64,000 nt of DNA from JAKQDH01 sp029558835 (GCA_035356615.1 DAOQSN010000003.1:1-64000); one strand, 5' to 3'; positions 1 through 10,582 are shown, counted from the stretch's first letter. The notes: generated from the letters alone by a model not told the origin. Program-made: numbers and translations.

Positions 1-121
1 CCTGCCAGTAGGCCGCCAACGTCACCACCACCAGCACCGCGGCCAGGCAGAACACGACGGTCGATGGGCCCCCCGAGCGTCGCAACGACGGGTTCGATAA
101 GGGAGATCGAATCGGGGTCAT
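1..121 (-). CDS. N-terminus of a membrane-anchored protein (partial)
   Basis: An open frame on the minus strand starts at an ATG at 121 and runs off the left edge. The 40 visible residues have a short basic N-region (LRRS) followed by a strongly hydrophobic stretch from about residue 21 to 38 (VVFCLAAVLVVVTLAAYW). This is a signal anchor or single membrane segment, as in type IV pilin-like or other envelope proteins. The ribosome-binding site is weak (GGGA about 6 bases upstream). It would be transcribed divergently from the secreted-protein cluster to its right. The rest of the protein is outside the window, so no function can be given. Confidence 0.6.
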   Translation of the reverse strand, partial: MTPIRSPLSNPSLRRSGGPSTVVFCLAAVLVVVTLAAYWQ

Positions 122-1008
122 ATTCAGTCCCATTTGGTGCCCAGGGCCCCGCGTAACGACAGGGTTCCCCGGGGCGGTGTTGACAGCCCGCGCAGGCTGA
201 GCCCCGAGAATCGCGTCGATCTCGACCAGCGGCAGGCCGTCTGGCAGCCCGCGCGGGCGGTGCTCCGAGTTCAGTTTGGTCAGCGGCTCGCGGCCACCGC
301 GGTCCGGGCGTGGCCCGCCGCGAGCGTCGGCTCCCAGCCCAGCGCGTCGGACCCGGGTTCCGGTAACTGAAGTATCGGGCGGGCCGTGGGCGGGTGTCCA
401 GACCCGCTGCCGTTCGGCAGCGCAGGTAGGGCGGTTGCGGAGCCCACGGGGGAGGCGCCGGCCGCGCTTCACGAGCGTTTCCGGGTTGAATCACCGGGCG
501 GCCATCGGGTACACTGACGTTTTGGGAGTTGCGGTGCGACCGGGAGGCAACGGGCGAGAGGGCAGCGTTGCCGCACATCGCAGGAGGGAGGCGTGCCGCC
601 ACTTCCGAGCGCAGTTGGGAGAGAAGAGGACGGAAGGGCTGCGTGTCAGTCCGCGCGTGGGGGGCGGTCAGCGATCCAGATCACGAGGTCACCGATAGAC
701 GTGGGCTGATGAAGCCGCCCCGCGCCCGGCGCGAGACATCACATCCTGGTGTGCAGGTCGCAGGCTCCGGAGCAGGATCCGTGGCCACGTGCAGCAGCCT
801 GACCACTGCGTTCGGGTGCACTTGACAAGGGAATCCGGGCGTCGTCGCGGGATCCGCGGCCGGACGGTGGCAGCGGTCCGCGACGGCAGAGGAAACGAGC
901 CTCGCGAACGGGTTTTTCGCCGTGCGCCGAGCGAAGCGTTACGCGCGGAAACGTGGGCTGCGTCGGGGCGAGCCTCGGAGGATGGCTGAGCACATTCGGA
1001 GCCTCATC
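122..1008. other. long non-coding stretch upstream of the secreted-protein cluster
   Basis: About 890 bases separate the divergent partial gene from the first large secreted protein. Several short frames are open here on both strands, but they overlap one another, have no good ribosome-binding site and are Arg/Pro/Gly-rich in the way random high-GC frames are. The only structure I can point to is a weak promoter-like pair at 486-515. No RNA gene or repeat was recognised. Confidence 0.5.
486..515 (+). promoter_or_regulatory. possible sigma70-type promoter, weak
   Basis: TTGAAT (486-491) and TACACT (510-515) are separated by 18 bases. Each hexamer matches four of six consensus positions. If used, it would give the downstream secreted-protein gene a leader of roughly 490 bases. 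This is a by-eye match only. Confidence 0.25.
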
Positions 1009-4000
1009 ATGAGCACGTGTCAGCGGAACTTAAGGATGAGTGCGATGGCGGTGGCGTGGCTGACGCTGGCGGTGGCGCTCGCGGCACTGATGGTCGGCAG
1101 CGCGCGGGGCGGCGCCGGACCGGGGGAGATGACGGCGGCCGCGGTGGGGGCCCCTGCGCTAGAGACGCAGCGGGTCGACGCTGCGGCGGGGCCCGCCGAC
1201 GCGGTGACCGGCGTGCGTGCCGGCGTGGTGCCGATGAGTCTGGCGGAGTTGGCGGACCGGTGTGAGCACGCGGTGACCGGCACCGTGATTGCGGTCGATT
1301 CGTACTGGAACGAGGACGAGTCGCAGATTCTCACCGACGTGCAGATCGCGGTGGAGGAGGACTTCAAGGGCAACGTGGCCGGCCCGGACGGGATTCTGGT
1401 GCTGACCGAGCTGGGCGGCACGGTCGGCGAGGATGCGATGGTGGTGACGAACCGGCCGTCGTTCAACGTCGGCGAGCGGGTGCTGGTCTTCACGTACCTG
1501 TTGGCGGACGGGCGGCTGATTGTCCTGGGGGGTTTCCAGGGCAAACTCGTGCTGGCCCCGGCGCCGGGGACCACGCTCGATGAGCACGGCAACCGCGTGG
1601 ACACGGGCGCGGTGGCGGAGAGCGGAACGATCGCGCATGGCGAGCCGGGGCGGGACCCGGTCGCGGAAGTCGCAGAGCTGATGGCGGCGCGCGGATTCAC
1701 GCGGGTGCGTGCGGTTCGGGTCGATGAACGTGCGGTGGCGGCAGGGCCCCTCGCTGACGCCGCGGAAGTGGCCCTGGCGCACGCCCGCGCCGAACTCTGT
1801 CCGGCGAATTGGGCTGAAGACGGTATGTATGCCGGGCGCAACCCTCTGGATGAACTTGCGCCGCGTCGCGACGCCTTTGCGAAGCACTTTGCGAGTCCGG
1901 ACGGAACGAGCACCGCAATCATCTCGCAGACTCCCGTCCATTACGCAGATGAGCAGGGGATGTGGCGGGAGATCCGGACCGACATCCGGGCGAATCCCAT
2001 TGTCGACCGGAACGGTTACCCCTACGCGATCCTCGAGAACACGTACCAGCTTTTCTTTGGTGCGACGCTCGATGACGGTTACGTGGTCAACCTGGCGGAG
2101 GGTGACCTCCGCCTGGGACTGGGTGGCGAGCTACGCTGGCTGACGGCGGACGGGAGCGTGCTGGAGGCGATTCCGCGCGCCCCGGTCGTGGGCAGCGTAA
2201 CCGACAACACCATGACGTTTGCCGGGACGTATCCTGCCGCGGATGACCTGTTGCGGGTTCGGCGCCGGGGAGTGGATCACGACATCGTGCTCTTCGCGCC
2301 ACCCGCCGGCCCGGAGGCGACGACTCTGGCCTTTCGGGAATTGGTGCTGCTGCCCGAGGGCTGGCGCGTGGAGGCGACGGAGCCGGCGGCGTGCGGGCCG
2401 CAGACGGCGGGAGGGCTGGCCGTGCTGGACCAGACCGGATACCCGGTTGCCGAGTTTGTCGCGCCGGTTATTCGGGAGTTGCTGGCGCGCGAGCTTACCC
2501 ACGACGATCCCCTTAAGGGCTCCTACACCGAGCGCCGGGTAGAGTCGGTAACGGGGTCGTATCACGTGGAGGCGACGGCAGGCGGCGTCTTCGTCGAGAC
2601 CCGCGCTCCGCTCGCCTGGCTCCTGGATGCGGAGCGCGTCTACCCAGTGGTCGTTGATCCGACGGTGAACTGTTACCCGAGCGAGGTCGCCGGCTGGACG
2701 GGGTTCTCATACGACTCTTCCACGTGTTACTGCGGCGACAGCTCCTGCGGCGACAACGTCCGCTGGCGCGGGGGCGCGACCGTTCGCAAGGGCTGGATGT
2801 ACTTCAACACGGTGTCCATTCCCGACGGGTCAACGATTAACGATACCGTGCTCTGGTACAACCTGGGGGAGCAGAACTGTCCTTACTACTATATGCGCGC
2901 CATGGCCGGCTTCACGACGTCGTGCGCGACGGTTTGGACTTACGAAACGACGGGCACCATCTACGTACATAAGAACTCCTGCCCTGTCACCGGCTGGAAC
3001 TCCCATGATCTGGGGGCTACCGCCGACGCCGATTTGCAGGCCCGGCTCGGCAGCGACTACTTTGGCACCGCCTTCGACGAGTACGAGGCGGGGGATTACT
3101 ACGCCACTGCTTACGGATACTATGGCAGCAACGATCCCTACGTCGTGGTTACCTACACAGCCGGCGCCCTGCCGGGTGACACCTGCGCCACCGCTCAGAA
3201 TCTGGCCGGCCTCACCAGTCCCTACAGCGGCACGACTGCCGGCTATGCGGATGATCGCGTGAGCTGCTGGAACGGAGCGTCGGGCGGGCCCGACCGGTTC
3301 TTCTACTACGACGTGCCGAACTACTACACCATTGACATCTGGCAGTCGTACAACAACTTTGACTCAGTGCATGAAACCCGCCGAGGCGCCACGTGCCCGG
3401 GCGACACGCAGATCGCCTGCACGGATGACGACGACTACACCCACCACACCTGGACGAACACCACCGGCTCGACGCAGCGCGTGTGGTTCATCCTGGACGC
3501 CTACGGCAGTGGTTCGGGCGCTTTCACGCTGAACTGGACGGTGACCCCGATCGATCCGTGCAACTACGTCACGTCCATCGGCGGGTGCGGCTCCGGCTAC
3601 ACGCAGACGTACAATGGGAACGGCTCGGGGGTATGGGACATCGCGGCGTGCGGCTACAGTACGCCCGGCATCGAGAAGGTCTACAGCTTCGTGGCCCCGA
3701 GCACGGGCACCTACAGTATCCAGGTAGCAAGCGGCGGGTGCTGGGTGGACTACTTCTGGCGGGCGTCGTCATGCAGCAGTTCGGGCTGGAACTGCATACA
3801 GGACATCTACTCGGCGGGCACGTACGGCGCGATGTCGTGGACGGGAGGGACGACGTACTATATTCTGCTCGACGCGGAGACCACCTCGAGCTGTACGCAC
3901 GAATTCTATATCAATTGCCCGGTGACCGCGCCGAACATCAGCGGCGTGTCCCCGTCCAGCGCCCCGGCCGGGGTGGGCAGCGCCGGGCCGGCGGGCAGCC

Positions 4001-7000
4001 TGGTGACCGTCACGGGGACGAACTTCGGCACCAAGGGCGCCAACGACCATATGCTGTTCTGGCAGAACGGTTCCAGCTACGCGTACGATGATACCTACAT
4101 CGTGTCCTGGACCGACACCCAGATCCAGTGCTACGTGCCCGCTACCGCCAGCTCCAAGGACTGTGCCGTGTATAAGAACGGTACGTGGTCGAACCTCTAC
4201 ACGTTCGGGGTCACGTTCTCGTTCTGGTATCGCTGGCTCGATCAATCGATCATGCCGCTGGTTTACTATGTGAACCCGACCGCCTCCGGTGTCGATGCGG
4301 ACACCACGCTGGCAGTGACAAGGGCCTCGCTACAAGCCTGGGAGAACGTGGCCAACACGTACCTGGACCACAACTATCGTGGTACCACAACGCGCGACGG
4401 CAGCAACCATAGCGACGGCTACAACGACATCACGTGGCGGACGGGCTGGCCGTATGACCCTGGGTACATCGCCCAGAGCACGATCTCGCTCAGCGGCAAC
4501 ATCATCGTCGAGACCGACATCGAGTGCAACGCCACGAACTTCACCTGGAGCGCAACCGGTGAGGCCGGTAAGATGGACATCCAGAACATCATGGCGCACG
4601 AGGGGGGGCATGGGTTTGTCGGCCTCAGCGACCTGTACGGTGTGCCCGACAACCAGAAGACGATGTATGGGTACTCGGAGACCGGCGAAACGTTCAAACG
4701 CGACCTTGCGGCCGAGGACATCGCCGGCTGCCAGTGGCTGTACCCGCAGACCGGCGCGTTCGCGCACGACGCCTGTGCGTCCGCCATCAACATCAGTTCC
4801 CTGCCGGCGTACGTTTCCGGCAAGAACTCGGCTCCGTATGCCACGGATGATTACACGAGCAGCACGTGCGACGGGCCGTACCGGAATCTATGGTGGAAGG
4901 TCACCGGCACCGGCAACGAGCTGGTGGCGACAACCTGCAGCGTAAACACGACGTTCGACACGGAGATCGCAGTGTTCGACGGCTGCGGGGGCGACCAGGT
5001 AGCGTGCAACGATGACTACTCCTGTACCTGGAGCGGCCTGCACTCAACGGCGCGCTGGTGCTCAGTGTACGGACAGACGTACTACATCTCCGTCGGCAGC
5101 TACTACCAGGCGTATGGGACGGGCTCCTTCGAGTTGTACGTGTACGAGGGTGAAGCCACGCCGGCCGCGCCGACCGGCGCGACCGGCGACCCGAGCACGC
5201 TCTGCCAGGGCGAGGCGACAACGCTCAGTTGCAGCGCGCCGGGCGCCGGGGCGGTGGACTGGTACAGCGGGAGCTGCGGGGGAACCTACGTCGGCACGGG
5301 CAACCCTCTTGCCGGCGTGGCACCCGCAGGCACCACGACCTACTACGCTCGGGCCCGCAATGCGACCAGCGGGTGTGCCAGCGTGGGTTGTGCCGGCGTG
5401 ACCGTGGCCGTCAACCCGGTACCGAGCAACGATGCCTGCGGCGGCGCGGCCACGGTAACCCTGGACGTGCCCATGGCGGGCAACACCGCCGACGCCTGCT
5501 GCCACGGCGAGACGCTGGGGGACTGCGGCACCGGCGACGGCAGTGGCGGTGCTCTTTGGTACAAGGTCACCGGCAATGGCAACCAATACACGGCCAGTAC
5601 CTGCAACGACGCGAACTTCGATACCAAGATCCGCGTCTACACGGACGGCTGCGGGACGCTGACGTGCGTCGGCGGCAACGACGATTACTATGGCACGCCG
5701 TCGTGCTCCGGCAACACGTCGTGGTACCAGTGGTGCACGGAGATCGGGCGAGAGTACCTCATCCTGGTGCACGGTTACAGCTCATGGGAGGGCACTTTCA
5801 ATCTCACCGTCACGGATGACGACTGCTCCGCGCTTGACGACGACTGCAACTTGGGCACGTGTCAGCAGTCGGGCGGCTGGGGCTACTGCGTCGGTCAACC
5901 AGCCAATGAGGGTGGCCCCTGCGGCGACCTGGGGAACACGGACTGTGACAACCCCAACACCTGCAACGCCGGCACCTGCCAGCCGAATCACGAGCCCTAC
6001 GGCACCGGCTGTACGGGCGACGGCAACGTCTGCACGGACGATATCTGCGACGGCGCCGGCAGTTGCACCCATCCGCACAACTCGGCGCCCTGCGATGACG
6101 GCGTCTTCTGCAACGGGACGGACACCTGCACGGGCGGAAGCTGCTCTGTACACAGCGGCGACCCGTGCAGCGGCGGCCCGGAGTGCAACAACGTCTGCAA
6201 CGAGGGCGCCGGGAACTGTTACGCGGCTTGGGGTACGGGCTGCACGGACGACAGCAACGAGTGTACGAATGACGTCTGCGACGGGGCGGGAGCCTGCGTC
6301 CATCCCAACGCCCCGGACGGAACAGCCTGTGGTGATCCGGGCAACACCGATTGCGACAAGCCGGACACGTGCAACGGCGTCGGTGCCTGCCTGTCCAACT
6401 ACGAACCGTACGGCGCCACCTGCACCGGCGACGGCAACGACTGCACGAGCGACCTCTGCAACGGTACCGGGAGCTGCATTCACCCGGCCCTGCCGGATGG
6501 GACCGGTTGCCCGGACGACAACGACCCCTGCACGGACGACGAGTGTCTCGCGGGAATCTGCGAGCACACCGACAACAGTCCGACGGCGCCCACGGGCGAG
6601 CAGGTGACCCCGGCCTGGGTGTGTCCGGGCGGGCCCGCCAGCCTCTCGGCCACCGTGGGCCCGGCCCAGGCGCTCGATTGGTACACCGGCGGCTGCGGCG
6701 GCACCTTCGTCGGCACCGGCAACCCGCTCACTGTGTATCCAATTACCACGACCGTCTACTACGCCAGGGCCCGCGACGCAACGACCCAGTGCGAGAGTGC
6801 CGCGTGCGTGACGGTGACGGCCACGGTGGACAGCGAGGCCCCGTGGTTCACATTCACGCCTGCGAACATCCAGCAGAACGCCGATGCGGGCGGCTGCGCG
6901 GCGGTGCTCTCGATCAGCCCGGCCACGGCGGCGGATACCTACGACACGAATGTGCAGGTGACCTCCGAACGCAGCGACAACCCCGCGCTGAGCCTGACGG

Positions 7001-7845
7001 ATCCGTTCCCCGCGGGCGTAACCACGGTCACCTGGACGGCCAGCGATGATTGCGGGCACAGCCTGCAACACCATCAGTACGTGACCATCAACCCTTACAA
7101 CGACCTGATCGTCACGACCCAACTGCTGGCCGTCGGCGGCGGGAGCCTGACGCGTTGCATTTCATTCGAGTTGTTCGACTGCGGCGGCGCCACGGTACCC
7201 TTCAGCGAGGACGTGCTCTTCACGGCCGGCACCAGCGCGTCGGTGAACCTGGAGGTGGCCTGCGGCGATTACGACTGCCTCATGGCCCAGGATGAACTGC
7301 ACACGCTTACGCGGCGCCTGGGCCGCAACGTCGGGCTCAACATCGTGGGCACGGATTACGTGGCCGGCTTCACCGGCACCACGCACGGACTCATCGGCGG
7401 GGACCTGTACGATGACAACTGGATCGACATCATCGACTTCGGCCTGTACGTGAACCGTTGGGCGACGCATTACGACAGTAACGCCGACACGTTCGACGAC
7501 GGGCACACCCCTTGCAGTTGGAACCCGACGCCGGGCGGGCCGTACCATGCGGACGTCAGCGGGAACGGCGTCGTGGACGATGATGACTATACGTTTATCT
7601 ACATCGCGTTCCTGACGACGGGCGAGGACGATTGCTGCCGCGCGTTCGGTCCCTCCGGCGCAGAGGGCGAGGGGCCCATCGCGGAGATTTCGGTTGCGCA
7701 GCTCGTTGAGCGCGGACTGGGCGAGTTGGTCATCGCCGATCTCAATCACGACGGCTGGGTGGATCAGGCGGACATGGGGGCATTCCTGGAGGGCGCCCGG
7801 CCGATGAGGGTGGCGCCGGTTCTGCGACCGGTGGTGACACCGTAG
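1009..7845 (+). CDS. giant secreted mosaic protein with a metzincin-like protease domain and C-terminal dockerin-type module
   Basis: This 2278-residue protein has a signal peptide whose hydrophobic core ends near residue 30 (LALAVALAALMVGSARG region). The start at 1009 is chosen because GGAG lies 7 bases upstream and the signal peptide then begins at once; an ATG at 982 sits directly against its GGAGG. In order I see an N-terminal unknown region, a DNRLRE-like domain (about 545-725), PPC-like beta domains (about 720-950), an IPT/TIG domain (about 974-1070) and a metzincin-like catalytic domain (about 1071-1252). The last has HEGGH at 1197-1201, an Asp at 1208 and a Met-turn candidate at 1219. 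After it come further PPC-like and Ig-like domains, Cys-rich repeats (about 1603-1860), an HYR-type domain and a C-terminal dockerin-type region with EF-hand loops (about 2026-2278). The tail is paralogous to that of the next gene. The zinc motif has one extra residue compared with HExxHxxGxxD, so activity is uncertain. Confidence 0.85.
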   Translation: MSTCQRNLRMSAMAVAWLTLAVALAALMVGSARGGAGPGEMTAAAVGAPALETQRVDAAAGPADAVTGVRAGVVPMSLAELADRCEHAVTGTVIAVDSYWNEDESQILTDVQIAVEEDFKGNVAGPDGILVLTELGGTVGEDAMVVTNRPSFNVGERVLVFTYLLADGRLIVLGGFQGKLVLAPAPGTTLDEHGNRVDTGAVAESGTIAHGEPGRDPVAEVAELMAARGFTRVRAVRVDERAVAAGPLADAAEVALAHARAELCPANWAEDGMYAGRNPLDELAPRRDAFAKHFASPDGTSTAIISQTPVHYADEQGMWREIRTDIRANPIVDRNGYPYAILENTYQLFFGATLDDGYVVNLAEGDLRLGLGGELRWLTADGSVLEAIPRAPVVGSVTDNTMTFAGTYPAADDLLRVRRRGVDHDIVLFAPPAGPEATTLAFRELVLLPEGWRVEATEPAACGPQTAGGLAVLDQTGYPVAEFVAPVIRELLARELTHDDPLKGSYTERRVESVTGSYHVEATAGGVFVETRAPLAWLLDAERVYPVVVDPTVNCYPSEVAGWTGFSYDSSTCYCGDSSCGDNVRWRGGATVRKGWMYFNTVSIPDGSTINDTVLWYNLGEQNCPYYYMRAMAGFTTSCATVWTYETTGTIYVHKNSCPVTGWNSHDLGATADADLQARLGSDYFGTAFDEYEAGDYYATAYGYYGSNDPYVVVTYTAGALPGDTCATAQNLAGLTSPYSGTTAGYADDRVSCWNGASGGPDRFFYYDVPNYYTIDIWQSYNNFDSVHETRRGATCPGDTQIACTDDDDYTHHTWTNTTGSTQRVWFILDAYGSGSGAFTLNWTVTPIDPCNYVTSIGGCGSGYTQTYNGNGSGVWDIAACGYSTPGIEKVYSFVAPSTGTYSIQVASGGCWVDYFWRASSCSSSGWNCIQDIYSAGTYGAMSWTGGTTYYILLDAETTSSCTHEFYINCPVTAPNISGVSPSSAPAGVGSAGPAGSLVTVTGTNFGTKGANDHMLFWQNGSSYAYDDTYIVSWTDTQIQCYVPATASSKDCAVYKNGTWSNLYTFGVTFSFWYRWLDQSIMPLVYYVNPTASGVDADTTLAVTRASLQAWENVANTYLDHNYRGTTTRDGSNHSDGYNDITWRTGWPYDPGYIAQSTISLSGNIIVETDIECNATNFTWSATGEAGKMDIQNIMAHEGGHGFVGLSDLYGVPDNQKTMYGYSETGETFKRDLAAEDIAGCQWLYPQTGAFAHDACASAINISSLPAYVSGKNSAPYATDDYTSSTCDGPYRNLWWKVTGTGNELVATTCSVNTTFDTEIAVFDGCGGDQVACNDDYSCTWSGLHSTARWCSVYGQTYYISVGSYYQAYGTGSFELYVYEGEATPAAPTGATGDPSTLCQGEATTLSCSAPGAGAVDWYSGSCGGTYVGTGNPLAGVAPAGTTTYYARARNATSGCASVGCAGVTVAVNPVPSNDACGGAATVTLDVPMAGNTADACCHGETLGDCGTGDGSGGALWYKVTGNGNQYTASTCNDANFDTKIRVYTDGCGTLTCVGGNDDYYGTPSCSGNTSWYQWCTEIGREYLILVHGYSSWEGTFNLTVTDDDCSALDDDCNLGTCQQSGGWGYCVGQPANEGGPCGDLGNTDCDNPNTCNAGTCQPNHEPYGTGCTGDGNVCTDDICDGAGSCTHPHNSAPCDDGVFCNGTDTCTGGSCSVHSGDPCSGGPECNNVCNEGAGNCYAAWGTGCTDDSNECTNDVCDGAGACVHPNAPDGTACGDPGNTDCDKPDTCNGVGACLSNYEPYGATCTGDGNDCTSDLCNGTGSCIHPALPDGTGCPDDNDPCTDDECLAGICEHTDNSPTAPTGEQVTPAWVCPGGPASLSATVGPAQALDWYTGGCGGTFVGTGNPLTVYPITTTVYYARARDATTQCESAACVTVTATVDSEAPWFTFTPANIQQNADAGGCAAVLSISPATAADTYDTNVQVTSERSDNPALSLTDPFPAGVTTVTWTASDDCGHSLQHHQYVTINPYNDLIVTTQLLAVGGGSLTRCISFELFDCGGATVPFSEDVLFTAGTSASVNLEVACGDYDCLMAQDELHTLTRRLGRNVGLNIVGTDYVAGFTGTTHGLIGGDLYDDNWIDIIDFGLYVNRWATHYDSNADTFDDGHTPCSWNPTPGGPYHADVSGNGVVDDDDYTFIYIAFLTTGEDDCCRAFGPSGAEGEGPIAEISVAQLVERGLGELVIADLNHDGWVDQADMGAFLEGARPMRVAPVLRPVVTP

Positions 7846-7850
7846 CGGGA

Positions 7851-7865
7851 GAAGGCGGGGCCTTC
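7851..7865 (+). terminator. small hairpin just after the giant secreted protein gene
   Basis: GAAGGC and GCCTTC form a perfect 6-bp stem around a 3-base GGG loop, six bases past the stop codon. There is no T tract, so this could be a weak terminator or an mRNA 3'-end structure. Confidence 0.3.
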
Positions 7866-8085
7866 GGTCGGCACGCCGTCCCGCGGCGGGCCGCCGGAAA
7901 GCGGGAGCGGGAAGGGAGACGTGCTTGAAGGGGCAAGTGCCGCGCGTGCGTCACCCCCTTCAGACGACGGCAGCGTGGGGAAGACACTGCGAAATCGACC
8001 CTCCCCCGGGGTGCTTGCTTGTTGGGGGCGGGTAAGGCATTGCGCTGGAGAGCGGAGAAGAGACACCGGACTTGGAGGAAGGACA

Positions 8086-10297
8086 ATGAGAAGAGTATGT
8101 GTACTGTTTGGGACGCTACTGGTACTTGCGGTAGCGGGACGGGTCTGGGCGCACCCCGTGTTGACGCTGACGCCCGACGCGGGCTGCTACAACACGACCG
8201 ACCACAAGGTAGTGACCGTTACCATCGCGCTGACCGGCGATAAGGTCATTGTGGGCGGTCAGTTCTTTCTGTCGTATGACACGACGAATCTCGATTATCA
8301 GAGCATCGTGGTGGGGAGTGCTCCGTTCACCCGCGAAATCTACAAGGTGGTGAACGAGGGAGCCGGAACGATCGACTACGCGGTCGGCGTGGTCAACAAC
8401 ACCCCCGGCGCGATGTCCGGCACCATGGCCACGATCACGTTCTGGGCCACGGCGGAAGTCTGCACGACCGCAAACCCCGTCGAGTTCCGCAGCAGCGGAC
8501 CGCCGTGGACGACCCTGATCGACGCCAACGATGTCTTCTACCGCGTGCCCGACAGCAACTTGACGCTGAACAACCTGGCGGCCATCACTGTCGACGGCAC
8601 CAGCCCGACCATCAGCGGCTGTCCGGGCAACATCACGGTCAGCAACGACGCCGGCAACTGCTCGGCTGTGGTAACCTGGACGGCGCCCACGGCGTCCGAC
8701 AACTGCGCCATCCAGTCCTTCACCTCAAACTACGGCCCGGGCGCGACCTTCCCGGTGGGTACCACGACGGTGACCTACACGGCCACGGATACCTGCAATC
8801 TGACGGCTACGTGCAACTTCGACGTGACGGTCAACGATACCGAGGCCCCGGAGATCACCACCTGCCCGGCGGACCGCACGCTGTACGTGGACGCCGACTG
8901 NNNNNNNNNNNNNNNNNNNNNNNNNNNNNNNNNNNNNNNNNNNNNNNNNNNNNNNNNNNNNNNNNNNNNNNNNNNNNNNNNNNNNNNNNNNNNNNNNNNN
9001 CGATACCTGCACCGTGACCCTGACGGTGGCGGACAACACGCCCCCGGAGATCACCACCTGCCCGGCGGACCGCACGCTGTACGTGGACGCCGACTGCGAA
9101 GCGCTGGTGCCGGACCTGACCACTGAGGTGATGGCGGGCGACAACTGCGACACCAACCTCACGGTCACGCAAAACCCGTTGGCTGGCGCGATCGTCACTA
9201 CGGGCACCACCGTGGTGACCATCACGGTGACGGACGACTTCGCCAACGTCGATACCTGCACCGTGACCCTGACGGTGGCGGACAACACGCCCCCGGAGAT
9301 CACCGGCTGCCCGGATGATATCACGGTGAACGCCGATGCCGGCGGGTGCACGGCCGTGGTGACATGGACTGCGCCCTCCGCGGCTGACAACTGCGGCATC
9401 CAGTCGTTCACGTCCGACTGGGATCCGGGCAACACCTTCCCCGGCGGCCCGACCGTAGTGACCTACACGGCCACTGACATCCATGAGAACATCAGCACGT
9501 GTTCGTTCACGGTCACGGTGCTGGCGTTCAACGACTTCCTGTTGGACATCGAGATCCAGGGCAGTCTCGATGCCGCGATTGAACGGTGCGTCCTGTTTAC
9601 GTTCAACGACTGTGCCGGGCACGCCTATTCGTTCGAGAAGGAGGTGTCCTTCGCGGCCAGCGGTCTGGCGCAGGACGTGCTGCTGACCGAGGAACTGGCC
9701 TGCGGCAACTACACCTGCGTGACGGCCGAGGACGAGCTGCACACCATCCAGGTGCGGGTCGATCTCACCCCGGACGGCGGCCAGTACGTTGCGGACTTCA
9801 CCGGCGCCAACATGCTCTACCAGGGCGATCTGTACAATGACAACTGGGTCGATATCATCGACTTCGGTGTCTTCGCCAATCGCTGGGGTACCCACCCACC
9901 CGTGAACACCGACTGCGCCACGACGGGCTTCCATGCGGACATGTCCGGCAATGGCACGGTGGACGATGGCGACTTCACGTTCATCCAGCTCAACTTCCTG
10001 CTGGAGGGTGATGGCCCCTGCTGCGTGCCGTTCGCGCCAGGTGCACCGCAGGGCATGCCGCTGATGGAGATCTCCGTGGCGGAGCTTGTCGCCCGCGGGT
10101 TGGGTGAGCTGGCCAACGCCGACCTCAACGGTGACGGCCTGCTGAATACGACCGACGTGATGCTGTTCGCCGCCGGTCAGCGGCCCCGGCCGCCGCAGAC
10201 GGTGACACCGCAACCGGTTACCCCGCAACCGGGCATGCAACCCACCCCGGTCCAGCGCGGGCTTCCCACGGCGGTTCCGGAGCGCATTGCGCCGTAG
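8086..10297 (+). CDS. secreted cohesin-like / HYR-repeat / dockerin-tailed protein interrupted by an assembly gap
   Basis: The start at 8086 has an excellent ribosome-binding site (GGAGGAAGGAC) and a clean signal peptide (MRRVCVLFGTLLVLAVAG, cleavage near HP). Residues about 20-170 look like a cohesin-type beta-sandwich, a calcium- or dockerin-binding fold in cellulosome-like systems. Then come HYR-like Ig-fold domains, including repeats of 83 residues that begin ITTCPADRTLYVDAD. The C-terminal part (about 9520-10297) has two dockerin-type EF-hand loops and a third near the end (DLNGDGLLNTTDVMLF), followed by a Pro/Gln-rich tail. A run of 100 Ns falls inside the HYR repeats. The frame differs by eye on the two sides, but a missing piece of 153 bases plus any number of 249-base units restores one continuous frame. 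The gene is therefore probably intact. It shares its C-terminal module with the upstream gene, and the two probably act together outside the cell. Confidence 0.8.
8901..9000. other. scaffold gap (100 Ns) inside tandem HYR repeats
   Basis: Exactly 100 Ns, the usual placeholder for a gap of unknown size. The sequence immediately left of the gap recurs just right of it, ending at about 9096, so the assembler broke inside a near-identical tandem repeat. Confidence 0.95.
9001..9304 (+). repeat. 249-bp tandem repeat unit encoding HYR domains
   Basis: The 55 bases starting at 9001 recur identically at 9250-9304, giving a 249-base (83-codon) period. The segment before the Ns also matches this unit. 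Near-identity at DNA level suggests recent duplication or gene conversion of HYR domains. Confidence 0.85.
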
Positions 10298-10312
10298 GTA
10301 GCGACAACCGGC

Positions 10313-10348
10313 GCGGGTCCGGGCGGCCTCAGCGTCGCCCGGACCCGC
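10313..10348 (+). terminator. strong GC-rich hairpin after the HYR/dockerin gene
   Basis: A perfect 13-bp stem (GCGGGTCCGGGCG with its complement) closes a 10-base loop, 15 bases after the stop codon. It lacks a T tract. High-GC bacteria often terminate at such structures, so this is a reasonable but unproven terminator. Confidence 0.5.
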
Positions 10349-10582
10349 TGCCCGAACGTGTGCGGAAGAGCACCTGCCCTGCTTGCGTCTTTGCCCGAAT
10401 GGGCCGGAGCGTTAGACTGGCGGGGCACCAGCATGATCGAGTGGACGCCCACGCGGAGGAGGAGGCCGAATCGGGCGTCCCAAGAGTGACGGATCTGGAG
10501 CGGCGTGGGCGTCGCAAGCCGTCCATGCCGCTCCACCCCGTCCACCACGGTGAAGCAACGCGGAAGGAGCGAGGTTCAAACG

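Noticed and set aside
822..850. TTGACA as a -35 element of the first secreted-protein gene
   Set aside because: The -35 is perfect but no -10-like hexamer lies 15-19 bases downstream.
5782..7122. A 446-codon minus-strand open frame
   Set aside because: Antisense to the Cys-rich repeats of the giant secreted protein; its Val/Gly/Arg repetition mirrors the sense repeats.
8855..10240. A minus-strand frame spanning the Ns
   Set aside because: Antisense to the HYR/dockerin gene and open only because the Ns are not stops.
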